Program-made: the position numbers and the translations under genes
In this document: positions 39,525-52,420 of the stretch, piece by piece
Layout of the letters: every line of letters starts with the position of its first letter
Numbering within the stretch: the first letter of the stretch is position 1
Notes under the pieces: generated by a model
What the model saw: only the letters and a program-made list of their open reading frames with translations
Databases searched by the model: none
What the model was told of the DNA's origin: nothing
Source: Ypsolopha sequella
Taxonomy: Eukaryota > Arthropoda > Insecta > Lepidoptera > Ypsolophidae
Direction of reading: 5' to 3'
Assembly: GCA_934047225.1 (NCBI GenBank)
Contig: OW204011.1
Coordinates: 14,272,339 to 14,336,338 of the forward strand
Length of the DNA stretch: 64,000 nucleotides

Positions 39525-40057
39525 TTTCTACTACCTTTATGAAAAAGTTCCATTTAATACTCGAAATTAGTTTTGAAAATCGAACTTTCCGGGCCCCGTT
39601 GCGGAATGAGTATCAGGTCAGTTTAAAATATCGTATTGAAATTTCATTTATTGCAAAAATAGGTTCTTTTTGACGTTTGTCTTCATTTCATGCTAAATTA
39701 GGTTCTTTTTGACGTCCTTAGTTTGTCTTTACAATCGAAATTCCTTGCGTTCCGATTTACGACATAATCGATTATATCGCGTCTGACACTCTTTTTTCGC
39801 GAAATGATACTGGCCACAAATAAAAGCCGCCGGCCGAAGCCTGAAAAAAAAAGGTGAAAACCGCGCCGCGCTTTGCAAAGTCATAACATTTCTTCTTATA
39901 TATACTTGTTTTGTTATTTAAATACATAAATAAGGTATTAGGAAAAGTATCGTTCGCAACGAGTAAAAATGGGTTTTCTTACCCTCGGCATGTAAGCTTC
40001 ATTCCTCGGGTAAGAAAATCCGCCATTTTATACTCGTCACGAAATATACCATTGTTG
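39525..40057 (-). repeat. TTTCGTGACGAGTATAAAAT repeat, copy 2
   Basis: Inverted copy, bounded by CTACTACCTTTATGAAAAAG on the left and TTTTATACTCGTCACGAAAT on the right. Confidence 0.9.
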
Positions 40058-40176
40058 GATTTTCCTGTTTTTTTTTTTTAATTTCGTTTAATTTTTACAT
40101 TAAAATTGACAAGTCATAAAAAATTTATTTATACTCTTACATACCTATACTATTTTATATTACCTAACTATAATAT

Positions 40177-40207
<31 letters not shown>

Positions 40208-40688
40208 CACACCTACTATTATACACATTATTTTGCATTAAAAATATTCATTCATGCATAACTAATAGGTCTTTACATATGAAATTGTCGTTTTATATAG
40301 AGAATTTAAAGGAAACTCGATTTTCAGTACTACCGTTTTTGTATTTTATTTTTTTGGAATGTGACATTAAGCTAACAGCAACATAAATTTAATTTTCGAA
40401 AGGTATTAAGAATCTTATCATGGAAATGGATGGCATGTAGGACGAACTGTTTTTGGATATTTAATTTTGGTTATCAAACTGAAAATAAAACAAAATTTAA
40501 TACGTAGGTGTAAAACCTTGAAATCAACTTTCAAACAAATAACAAATAATGGAAATAGCTATTGAATTACAGGACTTATTAACTCATGAATCTGTAAAAA
40601 AAAAATCGGCAATTTCAATGTAAAGACCTATTATGCACCCTTTTAGCAGAACTGATCAGCGGAACCCTAAAAATGAAACAGGTAAGTA
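40058..40688. other. AT-rich with TA microsatellite
   Basis: A TATATATA run at about 40165-40206. Otherwise nothing recognised. Confidence 0.5.
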
Positions 40689-41326
40689 CAGTGCACGCCA
40701 ATCTTTTAGTCGCCTCTGAATGAGTTACGAGTGCAAGCTTGCGCAGGTACACTCAAGGAAACAATAATATCAACGGTTGATTATTAAATGTTTTCTATAA
40801 GTGGGAAGGTGCATTTGTTGTAACTACCTATTGCATTATTTATTTATTATTTTAGCGCAATCTTAACTATATAAATAAAACACATCAATATAAACACCAT
40901 TTTCCTACATTGTCGCCTTAAAACGCTATAACGTCCGCGACGCATAACAACAACATTAAACTTTAACAAACTAAATCAACAAAACTAAAACAACAAAAAC
41001 AATGAAAAAAAAAAACTATAACAAACCGATTCAACGATAAACTTAACGAATCATAGAATTTTTTCCTCGAAAGTACTTTTCATGCAAAGCGTGCGTGTGT
41101 AGTGTACGGACATAGCACTAACACTAACGCATAGTGTTGACATTTAGCAGGTGCTAAAATTTCACATTTGACACCTGCTAAATGGCGAGCGGGGGGTGTG
41201 GTGGGGCACGTAGGCGGGTGTGCTCTGCGGCCTCGCTCCTGTAACGTTCCCCTGACACCGTAAAACGGCTATTGCGTCGCCTCTTGAGGCTATCTTCAGA
41301 GGCGACTAAAAGATTGACGCGCACTG
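40689..41326. mobile_element. TA-flanked MITE with CAGTGCACGCC termini
   Basis: 638 bp with inverted termini CAGTGCACGCCAATCTTTTA-GTCGCCTC and GAGGCGACTAAAAGATTG-ACGCGCACTG, bracketed by TA on both sides. No transposase. The inside has an ATTTAGCAGGTG / CACCTGCTAAAT inverted pair (41143-41182) and A-rich sequence. A Tc1/mariner-superfamily non-autonomous element by its ends. Confidence 0.82.
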
Positions 41327-42089
41327 TATCTTAGTCATATTTTGTGACGTAAACATTTTATACAAAGCTCCTAGTCTATAATAGTCCCAGCTGGTCTTCT
41401 GGACGCCATTTTACTTTCTTGGTAGGTTGGTAGTACTTTCAGGTGCTACTAGATGGTGGCAGTGTAGAATTATTGTATTTCATGAAAGGTCAGGAGGGGA
41501 AGGGAATATGTAAAATGCTCAAGGTCATCGGCGTATTGGAGCCCTTTAAAAACCTATACCTAAATATTTTCTAAATCCTTTAAGAACCACCCAGATAGAT
41601 AAAAGTTTGCAGAACAATTTCTGTTTGGTTCATAAAACTTGAACCTTTATTTTGTTTTCGTATCTCCTCACCACAACAAGGTTTAACTCCTAATATCACC
41701 AATTTTACTCAAAAACCTTCTGAGACTTTCTAAAGTAAATCTTGCACTTCCCATTACAAAACGAAAAGAACCCACGCCAAGCAACTTAAAACTTCCCTGC
41801 CCCCTGCAAAGCCACCAGTGGAAGACCCCAAAGGGGGAAATCACTATTTAACCAAAAGCTCTTTTAATTTTTGTCCACTGGCAACATCGCAATGTTTCCT
41901 TGAAAAAATACAGCCAATTTGTTCGCCGCGAAATCGTTGCTAGAAACCTTTTCAGTGTTTGAGGGCGGCATAAACACAAATGGCTTTAGAGAATTTTCTT
42001 TTAAGTATTTTTGTTCGTTTGTTAGGAGGTAAAACATAATCTTGGTGAAAAATACTCATTATGATATTTCCTTACATTTTAATAAATGT
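41327..42089. other. nothing recognised
   Basis: AT-rich, no repeats matched elsewhere in the window and no coding signal. Confidence 0.5.
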
Positions 42090-42440
42090 AATGGTGGATG
42101 TCGGGCTCAACTGTGGAGGTCCCACCATCTTACTTGGAGACCCCCTCGAAGTAATTCGGGGGAGAGTAAGAGGACAACTCACAAGCAAAAAACCAGGAGG
42201 CCCACCATGCCTGGGACCGATGGATAGCGGTATGTCCATCCCTAATAGCCGAGCCTTATATGGAACAGACCGGTGACGGGCAGCGGCGTCACTGGTGCGA
42301 GGGTTCCGGCACCGCGCTCACCAACCCGCCTGCCCAGCGTGTGTGAGTATGGGCAATTCTTCCAGGATGACCGCCGGGAGTGGCAAAGTCCTGGAAAGGC
42401 TTATGTCCAGCAGTGGACGAACAAGGCTGATGGATGGATT
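42090..42440 (+). repeat. LINE-tail repeat, fullest copy
   Basis: Runs from CTCAACTGTGGAGGTCCCAC to CCAGCAGTGGACGAACAAGG and GATGGATGG. The last part encodes a GKAYVQQWT-like tail, linking this repeat to the same LINE type as 21040-21275. Confidence 0.85.
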
Positions 42441-42516
42441 TTAATAAATAAATAAAAATCGACCTAGTGCGAGTCAGACTCGCGCACAAAGGGTTCCGCA
42501 TCACCACACAATACAC

Positions 42517-42930
42517 ACAATACGGGTTTTTTTTTCTATGTATTTCATGACATACACAAAAAAATTTAATAAATTTCTGGTATATGCATTTTGACTATAT
42601 AATCTAGAGTTTTCAATTTGGAAAACATGTTTGGATAAATTTTCCTCGATAGAAATAATTGTTGAAATGAGGTCTTCAAACACACTTTTTCTCCTCGTTT
42701 GACGAATAGGAACCATATACAGAACTCAAACATATTTTATTAGGTGTGTTTCAACAATATCTAGAGATTTGATATTTGAAATTTTGCTAGCTATTTTAGT
42801 TTTTTTTATAAAGATTATAAAACTAACATTTTTCGCTTTCGCCCTGAATCCGCCCCTCTCGCACTGAGCGTGTTTTCGCTTGGAGTGATAGTGACAAAAA
42901 TAAAATTCGCATAGCCTCTCAAATACACCC
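42517..42930 (-). repeat. ~450-bp repeat, copy 2
   Basis: Second copy of the 17180-17640 repeat, joined at its left to a CCGGCCAAGTGCGAG-type end (42455-42510). Confidence 0.88.
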
Positions 42931-42944
42931 ACTTGCAGTAATGA

Positions 42945-43870
42945 GTTACCAACTTAACTTGACACTGACGATCTAATCAACTCTATGTACCTAGAGGGTC
43001 TAATTAAGATTGGATATTAATAACTTCCTTAATAATTAAGTATTGGTTAATTTTCAGATTTTTACCTACACGTGTTCTATAAGAACTACTTGTGACCGAA
43101 AGGATAATGCAACTCTTCCAGCCACTCTTGGTTCAAAATTTCGAAACCTATTGCCCACGAATGAAACTTTTTTCAAACAATAGATCTTATCACCAAAAGC
43201 AATTTTTACTATGACAATAAAAAAATCTATCCATGGAAAAAAAAGATATGGCGAAAAAAGTTCGAAAAAAAATAGTTTTATTTTTATTAAAATCTGACCA
43301 TTTCTACACATATTTAACCGAGTGCCAGAGTAGATAAATGAATTATATCGATAATATCAACAAATGAATATATACAGAGTGTTCAAAATATAAAAAAGAT
43401 ATATGTACCTACTTGGTTTTTATTTTGTTTTTATAATTTTTTTTATTATTATTTTATTATTTTATTTTCTTATCTCCATATCTTTTTTCACCCCGGATAG
43501 ATTTTTTTGGTCCCATAGTAAAAGTTGCTGTTGGCAATAACTACTATCGTTTGGCATAGGTTTTATTTGTGGGCAATTAAGTTGAAAAATTTGGACCAAT
43601 TAGTTGCATTATCCTTTCAAATTTCTAAGCCTTACTGTAAGTGATTTTCAGTTTCATGGAGAGAAAATTTGTATGAATTTGGTTATGTAAAGGGAATATG
43701 ACTTTTTTTCGCGTCGAGTTAGAAGCCTGATTTTTTTAAAGCACCATAGGGCCGTTCTGTAGGAGGTATCAATTTCAACTGGACCCGAGCATAAGGGTCT
43801 TGACAGACAGACAGACAGACGGACGGACAACAAATAAGGGTTCCGTTTTTTCATTTTGAGGCATGGAACC
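42945..43870. repeat. ACAGACAGACGGACGG repeat with CGCGTCGAGTTAGAAGCC
   Basis: Shared with 47405-47600 plus 48170-48620: CAACTCTATGTACCTAGAGG, TAATAACTTCCTTAATAATT, TTTTTCGCGTCGAGTTAGAA and GTAGGAGGTATCAATTTCAA. Ends in a TGACAGACAGACAGACAGAC run and GGTTCCGTTTTTTCATTTTG. Confidence 0.75.
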
Positions 43871-43909
43871 CTAATAACGGAAGTTACTTAATAAATAAAC
43901 AATATTGAA

Positions 43910-44310
43910 ATTTTATGCATTACATTTTTATTACTTTCGATTGCGATTGTAAACATTAACGTCATGCAATCAAAATGTAATGCATAAATGACAAAATTTT
44001 CTTGTGAAAATCAAAGATTTCAAAAGTTTAGATGAACCCTGGCACCTAAAATCTATTGCATTGTTTTTGAATGGACGCGCGCACACTTATGAGTGCGCAA
44101 TCTGTCTACCTACGGTCAGCAAACTGATCAGACTACTAAAGTTGTTAAAATGATTAACTTTGAGTGCACTTAAGGCGTCCAACTATCACTGTGTTCAGAT
44201 GAGCACTGATTCCAAACGTGTGAGCGTCACCCATTTAAAGGTGGAAACATTTTGGAGCTGTCATAGTACGGTAAGGGCTTATCTTTACTTTTGAAATCTT
44301 TGGTGAAAAC
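43910..44310. repeat. two short inverted-repeat elements
   Basis: TTATGCATTACATTTT at 43913 pairs with AAAATGTAATGCATAA at 43972. AATCAAAGATTTCAAAAG at 44008 pairs with CTTTTGAAATCTTTG at 44287. Small fold-back elements without coding capacity. Confidence 0.65.
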
Positions 44311-45010
44311 CTAATTATTAAATAGCAATTTACGCAAATTGCTTTTAAACGCATTTATTGCATACTTTTATTCAACGGTACGTAATAATATTTTGTGCAA
44401 CTGTAACATTATTTGAGACATTGGGACACGAGTGCTTCGTTCGTTTCGTAATAGATTTGTACGAGTGTTCCAATGTCAATAATATTATGTTCAGGTCCAC
44501 ACAATACTTTTTCTACGATCATCAAAATATTGTCTTTATTTATAATAATTTTAACTAACAATTTCACGAAAAATGAGAAAAGAAACACTCGTTCATGAAC
44601 CTCGGGTGCGTCTTCCCGGTAATGCTGCCTTGAAAGCCAATCAGGATAAAGCGGGCTTGGCTTTAGAAATAAGGTCGCAACTTATTTCTCGTCTCTGTTG
44701 TTGATTGGCTGTCTAGCGGTGTTATAATAAATTGGGCCAATCACAGCGCAGAATCGCGGTGTTATAATGTAATATTATAACGTCGAATAAACTTTTTAGG
44801 TACTGGGAGTAGATAAACAATATTATGTTTGCATTTTGAACCGCGATCAGACTTTTATGTTCTCATCCAGAAAACCTTTTTAGTTCAGTTCAATAATTTG
44901 AATTTATTAGGTGTTTTGCATTTGTTAGATTCAAATAATCAACTCCTACACTTGTAGTGTAGTGAATCTTGGGTATGGCAAGATAAACATTAGTATAATG
45001 AATTCAGTGG
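44311..45010. other. nothing recognised
   Basis: AT-rich. Two diverged GTTATAATnnAATTGG-like direct repeats near 44720-44780 only. Confidence 0.45.
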
Positions 45011-45019
45011 ACATATCCA

Positions 45020-45300
45020 CAGTTCCTTACGGAGTATGTCTGGTTTAACATTGAATAACAGAGTGAAAGATATCGACATACGGAATAGGTGTGACCTGAA
45101 AGAAGATGTACTGACTAGAATAGATAAAGGAATGCTTTGGTAGTTTGAACATTTAGAGCGGATGAATTAAATTAGAGTGCCGAAAGAAATTTATGGTGCG
45201 CAAGTGGAAGGTACAGCTCGACCAGGCCGCCCTAGAAGGACGTATGCTGACCAAATTGGTGACCAATGTCGAAGGTATCCGGAAAAAAGAGTTTGTATTA
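45020..45300 (+). pseudogene. LINE endonuclease/RT polyprotein fragment
   Basis: Reads NRVKDIDIRNRCDLKEDVL, then after a stop FEHLERMN, and in another frame GAQVEGTARPGRPRRTYAD. These are the RVRGDEVRRRCG...GRPRRTY-type C-terminal motifs of lepidopteran LINE proteins. Broken by stops and a frame change. Confidence 0.75.
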
Positions 45301-45394
45301 CTAGATTGATAGATGTGGAAAAGCCAAAAGAGGTTTTTCAAGATCGTAGCAAATGGAAATCCGACGTGAGTATGTATGAAAATAAATATAATGT

Positions 45395-45450
45395 AGAACA
45401 GGTAGCTCAGTCGGTAAGCCAACAGCTCTCAATATTGAGGTACCCGGATT
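45395..45450 (+). repeat. tRNA-derived SINE fragment
   Basis: AACAGGTAGCTCAGTCGGTA is a clear box A and GAGGTACCCGGATTGTATT a decayed box B. Lies just after the LINE fragment. Too degenerate for a tRNA gene. Confidence 0.6.
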
Positions 45451-45499
45451 GTATTTGTGCTCAAAGTAAGACGATAAAATCTGGGACGTAAAATTGTCG

Positions 45500-46002
45500 G
45501 TAAAAACAACCCTGAGACACCTCGGTGGTGATGTGTTTTACACTTCAATACCGACACTGTAACCACATCTTCAACGTTCCACTAGCATATTTTCCTTTCA
45601 AAGATCAAAGGAAGCTCTTTAGCACAACATAATTGTTCCTAATTAGACTCTCGAGGCTCCGGAAACGCCGCCATCTTGTCCGTGTCGCGTAATGGCGCCG
45701 GAAGTTGGTGTCAAGTGGACGTTTTATTAAATTAGGTTATCTACGGTACCAACATTACAGCCTAAAATCTGGGCAAAGGGAATTGTTAAAATATTTTTGT
45801 AATCTATGTGCATTATATGTATAGTATACTTTTTGAAGTACTCGTACAAAATTTTAATGTAAGATTAACTACTTGATATGACTTCTATTCTATAAATATC
45901 CTTTGAAGATTAAAATAAGCGTGTTTATTCTAACCAAACCGCATAATAATATGTTAGCGGTTTCAAAACTATTTTATTTAAGATTCAGATAACTTTAAAA
46001 AA
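45500..46002. other. nothing recognised
   Basis: AT-rich with one CpG-richer patch at 45645-45720. No ORF or repeat partner seen. Confidence 0.45.
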
Positions 46003-46290
46003 AACACCGGCCAAGTGCGAGACGGACTAGCGCACGAAGGGTTCCGTACCGTAATCTATAAAAACCGCAAAAAAATCACGTTTGTTATATGGGAGCCCCC
46101 TTAAATATATATTTTTTTCTGTTTTTTTTGTTATAGCGGCAACAGAAATACATCATCTGTAAAAATTTCAACTTTCTAACTATCACGGTTCATGTGATAC
46201 AGCCTGGTGACAGACGAACAGACAGACGGACAGCGAAGTCTTAGTAATAGGGTCCCGTTGGTTACCCTTTGGGTACGAAACCCTTAAAAC
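46003..46290 (+). repeat. CCGGCCAAGTGCGAG-type element, compact copy
   Basis: Starts CCGGCCAAGTGCGAGACGGA and ends ACCCTTTGGGTACGAAACCC with an ACAGACAGACGGACAG run inside. The best complete short copy in the window. Confidence 0.88.
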
Positions 46291-47404
46291 ACCGTGGCAT
46301 CCCTCATTTATCTCCGATTGCAATTTAAACTCTCAATAAAAGTGGAGCTCGAAGGCACGTCCGCTCCGGATGGCGTCGAGACGATTACTGCGCTTTTGTT
46401 AGCTCTACAAACACAATCTATATTTCGATATCGACTTTACGAGCTTCTCTATTGAGCTCAGTTTAGCTTGTATTTTAAGATAATCTGTGTGCGTTTGACA
46501 AACATAACTCAACTTTAATTAAAGACCTTGTCGTCTTCACGTTAGAGTTTATTTTCGCTTTGGCAAGTCAGCCGGAACCTAGGCAGCCATCTTGTTCCGT
46601 TAGGCGGAAGCTGCGGCGTTTAATGAGGGTAGTTCGGGATTGTTGTTTTATTTTGAGGACTTTTATGGGTTACGACCTTATTGCTTTTGTTGGCTTTTAG
46701 AGCAGAATTAGGTATTATATCATTGATAGATATTAGATAAAGATTCCAAGAAAACAGCACTTAAAGAAACCTGTGCATTTTGTCTCGTGTTTAAAATACC
46801 TTAATCTACTCCCTGTTTCAGCGAAGTGATTGGTCGAATTTATTATAACATCGCTTAGATAACCAATCAGCTACTAAGATATCGTTAAACAATACATTGA
46901 AATTTCGAATTATTTCACAGGTAAAAGTACTTTTTTATTTTTATACATTTTCTGGTCTAAATCTACATAATAATATAAAACGAGAAGGCTGTAGGGCGGG
47001 CGGCTAGGGCGGGCGGTATAATCGTATTGAAAACAAAACATTCCTATTTTATTGCCGCCTTTCTCTACGATAATACGATAAAATTCTCACTTTTCTACAA
47101 ATACCCTCGCGGCTCCATAGATATGCAAATACCCTCGTTTTTGTGTAAATTTCCGAGTATTCTCATTGGTAGATAAGGGAATTCGAATCGTCGGAGAAAA
47201 CGGCACGTGAATACTTTAGAGAGTCTAGTAGGGGTGCCAACTTTACAGAGAAAAGTTGATAATTCATCTATTGTCATAAATTTGCAAAATTTAAAGGTAG
47301 TTCGCGTCTTTATAAATTTATATTATTGAGAAAGAATTAAAACGGTCAAGGGCAAATAGGATAAATACCCTGAAGGTTCCGTTTTATTAAACCTGCAGTT
47401 ATGA
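46291..47404. other. nothing recognised
   Basis: Includes a short GGGCGGGCGG duplication at 46995-47015. No gene signal. Confidence 0.45.
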
Positions 47405-48620
47405 ATGCCAATTTAACTGGACACTTACGATCCATTAAACTCTATGTATCCAAAGGATCTAATTAAGTTGGTCACGTTCATTAATAACTTCTTGAATAAT
47501 TAGAGGTAATTTTCAGATTTCTCCTATATGTGTGCTGTAAGAACTACTTTTTGAACGTAATTTCAAGTTTTTAAGTAAACTGGATGTGCCCTATAGATAT
47601 GTTTTCACAGTAAGCCGATTTTATGATACTGATTACGTAATAGTATACTTCGTGACGAGTATAAAATGGCGGATTTTTTTGCCTGAGGAATGAAGCTAGT
47701 TTCGACGTGAGCTGAGGGTAAGAAAACCCATTTTTACCCGTTGCGAACGATACTTTTTCTACTACCTGATTTATGTATTTAAATATAAAATTTCAAATTT
47801 AATGTATTTTATGACTTTGCAAAGTGCGGCGCAGTTCTTACCTTTTTTTTTTCAGGTTTCGGCCGGCGGCTTTTATTTGTCGCCAGTATCATTTTGCGAA
47901 AAAAGAGTGTCAGACGCGATATAATCGATTATGTCGTGAATCGGCACGCAGGGAATTTCAATTGTAAAGACAAACTAAGGACGTCAAAAAGAACCTAATT
48001 TAGCATGAAATGAAGACAACCGTCAAAAATAACCTAATTTTGCAATAAATTAAATTTCAACACGATATTTCAAACTGATCTGATAGTCATTCCGCAACGG
48101 GGCTCGGAAAGTTCGATTTTCGAAACTAATTTGGAACTTTTTCATAAAGGTAGTAGAAAAAGTAACTTTTTTTCGCGTTGAGTTGAAAGCCTGACATTTT
48201 AACAGCACCGTTGGACTGTAGACTTCTGTAGGAGGTATTACCAGTCCTTTCAACTTCATATCTCTCACAGGACCCGCGAAAAGGGGTCTTGAAAGACGGA
48301 CAGACAGACTACGAAGTAATAAGGTTGGCTTACCTCAAAATGAAAAAACGGAACCCTTATAGGATTACTTTGTTGTCCGTCTGTCTGCCTGACAAGACCC
48401 TTTTGCTCGGCCCCCGTATGAGATATCAAGTTGAAACTGATACTTCCTATAGAAGTCTTTGGTATCATGGTGCTGTAAAAAATTTAGGCTTCTAACTCGA
48501 CGCGAAAAAAAGTTATTTCACTTTGCATAATCAATTTCATACCCATTTTTGACACTCGCAAGGGAATCAAAACCTATAGGGCACCTCTAGAAACTTGAAA
48601 TTTCGTCTTATAGCACACAC
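47405..48620. repeat. palindromic composite repeat split by another element
   Basis: Left and right ends resemble one another in inverted order. The TTTTTTTCGCGTTGAGTTGA arm at 48172 pairs with CTCGACGCGAAAAAAAGTTA at 48498, and outer arms with CTATAGATATG / CCTATAGG... The 47643-48168 repeat sits inside the left arm. Confidence 0.7.
47643..48168 (+). repeat. TTTCGTGACGAGTATAAAAT repeat, copy 3
   Basis: Third copy. It interrupts another element whose sequence, present at 42945-43870, continues on both sides (47405-47600 and 48170-48620). Confidence 0.9.
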
Positions 48621-48715
48621 TAGGAAAAAATTTAAAAATTACAAATTTTAGATTATTTAGGGAGCAATGTTAGACCAACTTGACTAGACTTGACTAGACC
48701 TTTTATACATAGGAG

Positions 48716-48993
48716 TATATGTCGTGACTATATCGTAGAATTGACCATTTCATGATCTGGTTGGCTAGATCGTAAAGTATGAAATTAAAAATCTTTCACC
48801 AAAAGTAAAAAATAGATGCGACGACGAGCGAATCGAAGCGGAGCAATGAGGAGCGTGTTAGGTTTACATGTTATACATTTGGAGAGCCGAGCGAAGCGGA
48901 GCGGAGCAAGGCGACCCTCCCAATTTTAACAGAAATACGATATGGCCAACCAGATCATGAAATTGTTAATTCTACGATATGGTCACGACATAT
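48716..48993. repeat. fold-back MITE with 55-bp arms
   Basis: Arms ATATGTCGTGACTATATCGT, AGAATTGACCATTTCATGAT, CTGGTTGGC pair with complements at 48935-48993. The centre holds AGCGGAGCAATGAGGAG and GAGCGAAGCGGAGCGGAGC. Non-coding. Confidence 0.85.
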
Positions 48994-49855
48994 AATAGAG
49001 TTTAATACATCGTAAGTGTCAAACTAAGTTGGACGGAATTACTAAGTTTTTAGGGTTCAGTACCTGTATTGTGTGGTGGTTAGGGTGAAGCTCATTTTGT
49101 GTTTTTTTGAAATGTTGCTACAGATAAACAGAATAACGATTAAAATACAAAAAAAATCTCTTGAAATCTTTTCAACTGCCGCAAGGGGGGTGAAGTTAAA
49201 AAAATCATAAATAAATTTAAATAATAAATTATTAATCATGAAAATGTAAATGGGATATGAAATTTCAAAAATCATTAGATGGAGTTTTTGTCCTTCGTAT
49301 TTATGGAAAAGGACAACTAAAAAAAATTTTTTTTAATAAATAACTAAAATCGTACTTGTTTTCATAAGAAAATTGTTCAATATTGTGCTCGTTTTTTTTT
49401 TGTAACAGGTCAAAATTGCAGTTTTTATAATTAAGTTACTTTTGTAACTTTTTATTGTTTTTATTTAATTTAAGTAGCATAGGACTAAAGGATTACAGAA
49501 ATTATCCAAAACAATTTTGCTAAAAATGTCAGTTACAAAATAAATGTTACAATAGTTTGAATATGTTGAAAATAACGAAAAAAAATGCATTTTTCAAACT
49601 TCTAACTTTTTTTTATTGCTATCATTTAAATCAAAATTGTTTGAGATAGTTTCTTTAATGAGTCGTAAGATACCTTAATAGAATGAAAGCAATAAAAAGC
49701 ATCACATTACGTCACAGTTGCACAAAATACTATCTCATTACTGCAGATGTATATTTATTTGGGAAATTAAGTATGATCAGTAGCCTATGCAGTTTTATTG
49801 AAAGACACCTTTTAATTTACACCTGGTAGCTGTTTCTCTTTTCTTTTTTAATAAC
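48994..49855. other. AT-rich, little recognised
   Basis: A partial CCGGCCAAGTGCGAG-type end (49050-49085, CAGTACCTGTATTGTGTGGT). Otherwise nothing. Confidence 0.45.
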
Positions 49856-49869
49856 AGAAATATTTATTA

Positions 49870-50038
49870 AAACTATGACAGAAATGAATTTCTATGTTTG
49901 AACACTTGGCGATTTATCCATCGCAAGGTGATATAAATTAACATTATATCATTGCAGTATAAAAACGCAGAAAGAAACCATCCAGATTTATTTTTCTTTC
50001 TGCGTTTCTATACTGCAATGATATTATTATAATGTTAA
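49870..50038. mobile_element. tRNA-less fold-back relative, copy 2
   Basis: 169 bp flanked by a perfect 14-bp duplication AGAAATATTTATTA (49856-49869 and 50039-50052). It holds block X inverted, then a hairpin made of ATTATATCATTGCAGTATAA / TTTCTATACTGCAATGATAT. The tRNA-like region is missing; only ATCCAGATTTA of its 3' side remains in the loop. Confidence 0.85.
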
Positions 50039-50052
50039 AGAAATATTTATTA

Positions 50053-50617
50053 TGAAGGTGCGATATATCGAAGTGCCAGCCCTATCTAACGGAGTTCAAA
50101 TACTCTTTGTTCAACAAATTAAATGTCTTCACGAATACCACGTAGGTACCTACTATCAGAGAACTAAGAGCATATCCACCCTTCAACCTAACCGCCTTAC
50201 AATAAGACCTATAATCGTGAGACAAACTAGCTAGCTAGAGATATATGGAGAACATATTTTCGCCGGTTTGAATGTCATTCTTTAGGGACAACACCTTTGG
50301 GAGTTCATGTTATGTGCAGTTTTTTTTTTTTACAATTTGTGAGGGGTGCTTTGAGGGAAAATGGAAATGAAAAGTTGGGCAGGGAACTATGTACAGAAGG
50401 CAGCATAACAGGCTACCTATTGCCAGTTCTTTTTGCGGCGTTGTTGTAGCCGTTAAAATCGTTTGCAGACGACTGAGCGTAACAGTTCTTCTATTTTAAA
50501 ACACTGGAATGTACTTTTAAAAGCATTCCAGGGTGAATATGGATGTGTTATGAAAAATTTTAAAAAGAACAGAAACCCAAGCGGGGGTCCCTTAAAAAAA
50601 TTTATAAAGCATCATTT
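50053..50617. other. nothing recognised
   Basis: No coding or repeat signature beyond short fold-back AACACTGGAATGTACTTTTA / AAAAGCATTCCAGGGT at 50500-50535. Confidence 0.45.
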
Positions 50618-51222
50618 TTAGGGTTTCGTACCCAAAGAGCAAATTAATGTCACTCCACTGTCCGTCTGTCTGTCTGTATGTCACTGGTCTCTAGCTCTTA
50701 GACGGAATGAGATAGTGACCTGAAATTTTTATATTTGTGTAAAATGTTGACCCAAAACCGACCTTTGAATCTAAAATGTAATTAAATTATTTTTCATTAT
50801 TATTATACATGAGAATAGAGCCGAAAAAAAATTTCTTACCCAAGCATGTGAGGTGTCATTGTCTATTTTTTTTTATCTTAAAAAATAAAGAAATGGGGGG
50901 CTATCCATATTGCCATTTTTAAACAATTTCTGTTACGGGGTCTATCTCAAAGGCCAAATTAGGAATTTGAAATTTCTGTATATTATGAACCATATGCTGT
51001 ATTTAAACAACAAATACTACGAAACGCCGATTTATAATGTAGTTTTAGGGTTACGCCCCGAATACTCAACCAACTTAATTTTGCAGTTTTGTTTCATGAA
51101 TTATGTAGGTAATGAAGTAGAGCATTACCTAAAATTAAATAGATATCTAGTTTGAAGTAATTGGTCATATATACGGAACCCTAAAAGAGTGAGGCCCGAT
51201 TCGTACTTAGCCGGTTTTTAAC
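50618..51222 (-). repeat. CCGGCCAAGTGCGAG-type element
   Basis: From TTTAGGGTTTCGTACCCAAA with GTCCGTCTGTCTGTCTGT to CGGAACCCTAAAAGAGTGAG and GTACTTAGCCGGTTTTT. Confidence 0.82.
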
Positions 51223-51369
51223 GTTATGTCACGCAACCTTCATTCAGAAACAAAAGGATCGAAATATATTAAAAACTATACATTAAATAAAAAAATTAAA
51301 TAAAAATATAAGTCAGTTCTGGAGCCGCAAGGTTTGTTTTTGTCGCCTTAATGTTGCTATGGCATCTAT

Positions 51370-52020
51370 ATTATTGTTATTTACTACCATATTTTTAGGG
51401 TTTTGTACCAGTATTGTGTGGTGGTACGGAACTCTTTGTGCGCAAGTCCGACATGCACTTAAATTCCCAAATTAAATTCCTTTTTCGGGTTCCGTAGTAC
51501 CTAAAAGGTACAAAAGGAACCTTTATGGTGAGACTCCGTTGTCCGTCCGTCGGTCCTTCCGTATGTCACAGCCTCATAGCTTTAGCACCGTTAAAGATAA
51601 AGACTTGAAATTTAGCACAAAGATAGCATATTTTGCCCACAAATCACGGTTTAAAAAATATTGTATACAAAATTTGAAATTGTTCAAAATATTTCCAAAA
51701 CAAAAGTGAGAAAAATAAAAAATATTATCCTAAAAATATAATATGGATGTCAAATTGTAGATACTAAAAAGCTGATTGTAAACATATATACTTTTACTAT
51801 ATTAACTGGCACTGGTTTCGAGAAATCTTTAAAAATCACAAAAATATGTATGTCCCCCCCCTCCCTTATCTCCAAAACTGGTGGACCAAAAAATATAAAA
51901 AAAATCATGGTAATATGTATTTACGTAAAGATTCCAAAAAAAATTGACAAAATTAAATTTATCATCCACAATACGGAACCTGAAGTACGCGAGTCTGACT
52001 CGCACTTGGCCGGTTTTTTA
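51370..52020 (-). repeat. two adjacent CCGGCCAAGTGCGAG-type elements
   Basis: A short remnant (51390-51475: GGGTTTTGTACCAGTATTGT, GTGCGCAAGTCCGACATGCA) is followed by a longer copy (51487-52020) ending GAGTCTGACTCGCACTTGGC, CGGTTTTTTA. Confidence 0.8.
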
Positions 52021-52382
52021 TTGACATCTACAGGCCACCATCTTTGAAAAACCCTTAAAAACGTAAAGAAACATATTCAGTTTTGTGTTGTCGATAACAA
52101 CCCTCGCTCTATCGTACAGTCGGGTGGACATGATCGCAAAGTCTCTACATTTTTCAAAGCTCAAAACTCACTAACTCCCTACTTCCTTCAGTCAGTCTTT
52201 CAACTCCAGTCGAGCGAGGACAGGAGAGCCCTTTGTGCATCGAGCGACACAAATCTGGAGAAAATGTACAGGAAAATTGCGTTTTCTTTATGCGAGGAGT
52301 TTACGAGGTATTTTGGTTGCGACATGAATGTCATGGTTGTCAGAGAAGTTTCCTAATATTGGCTGCTGAATGCAAGTAACAG

Positions 52383-52420
<38 letters not shown>

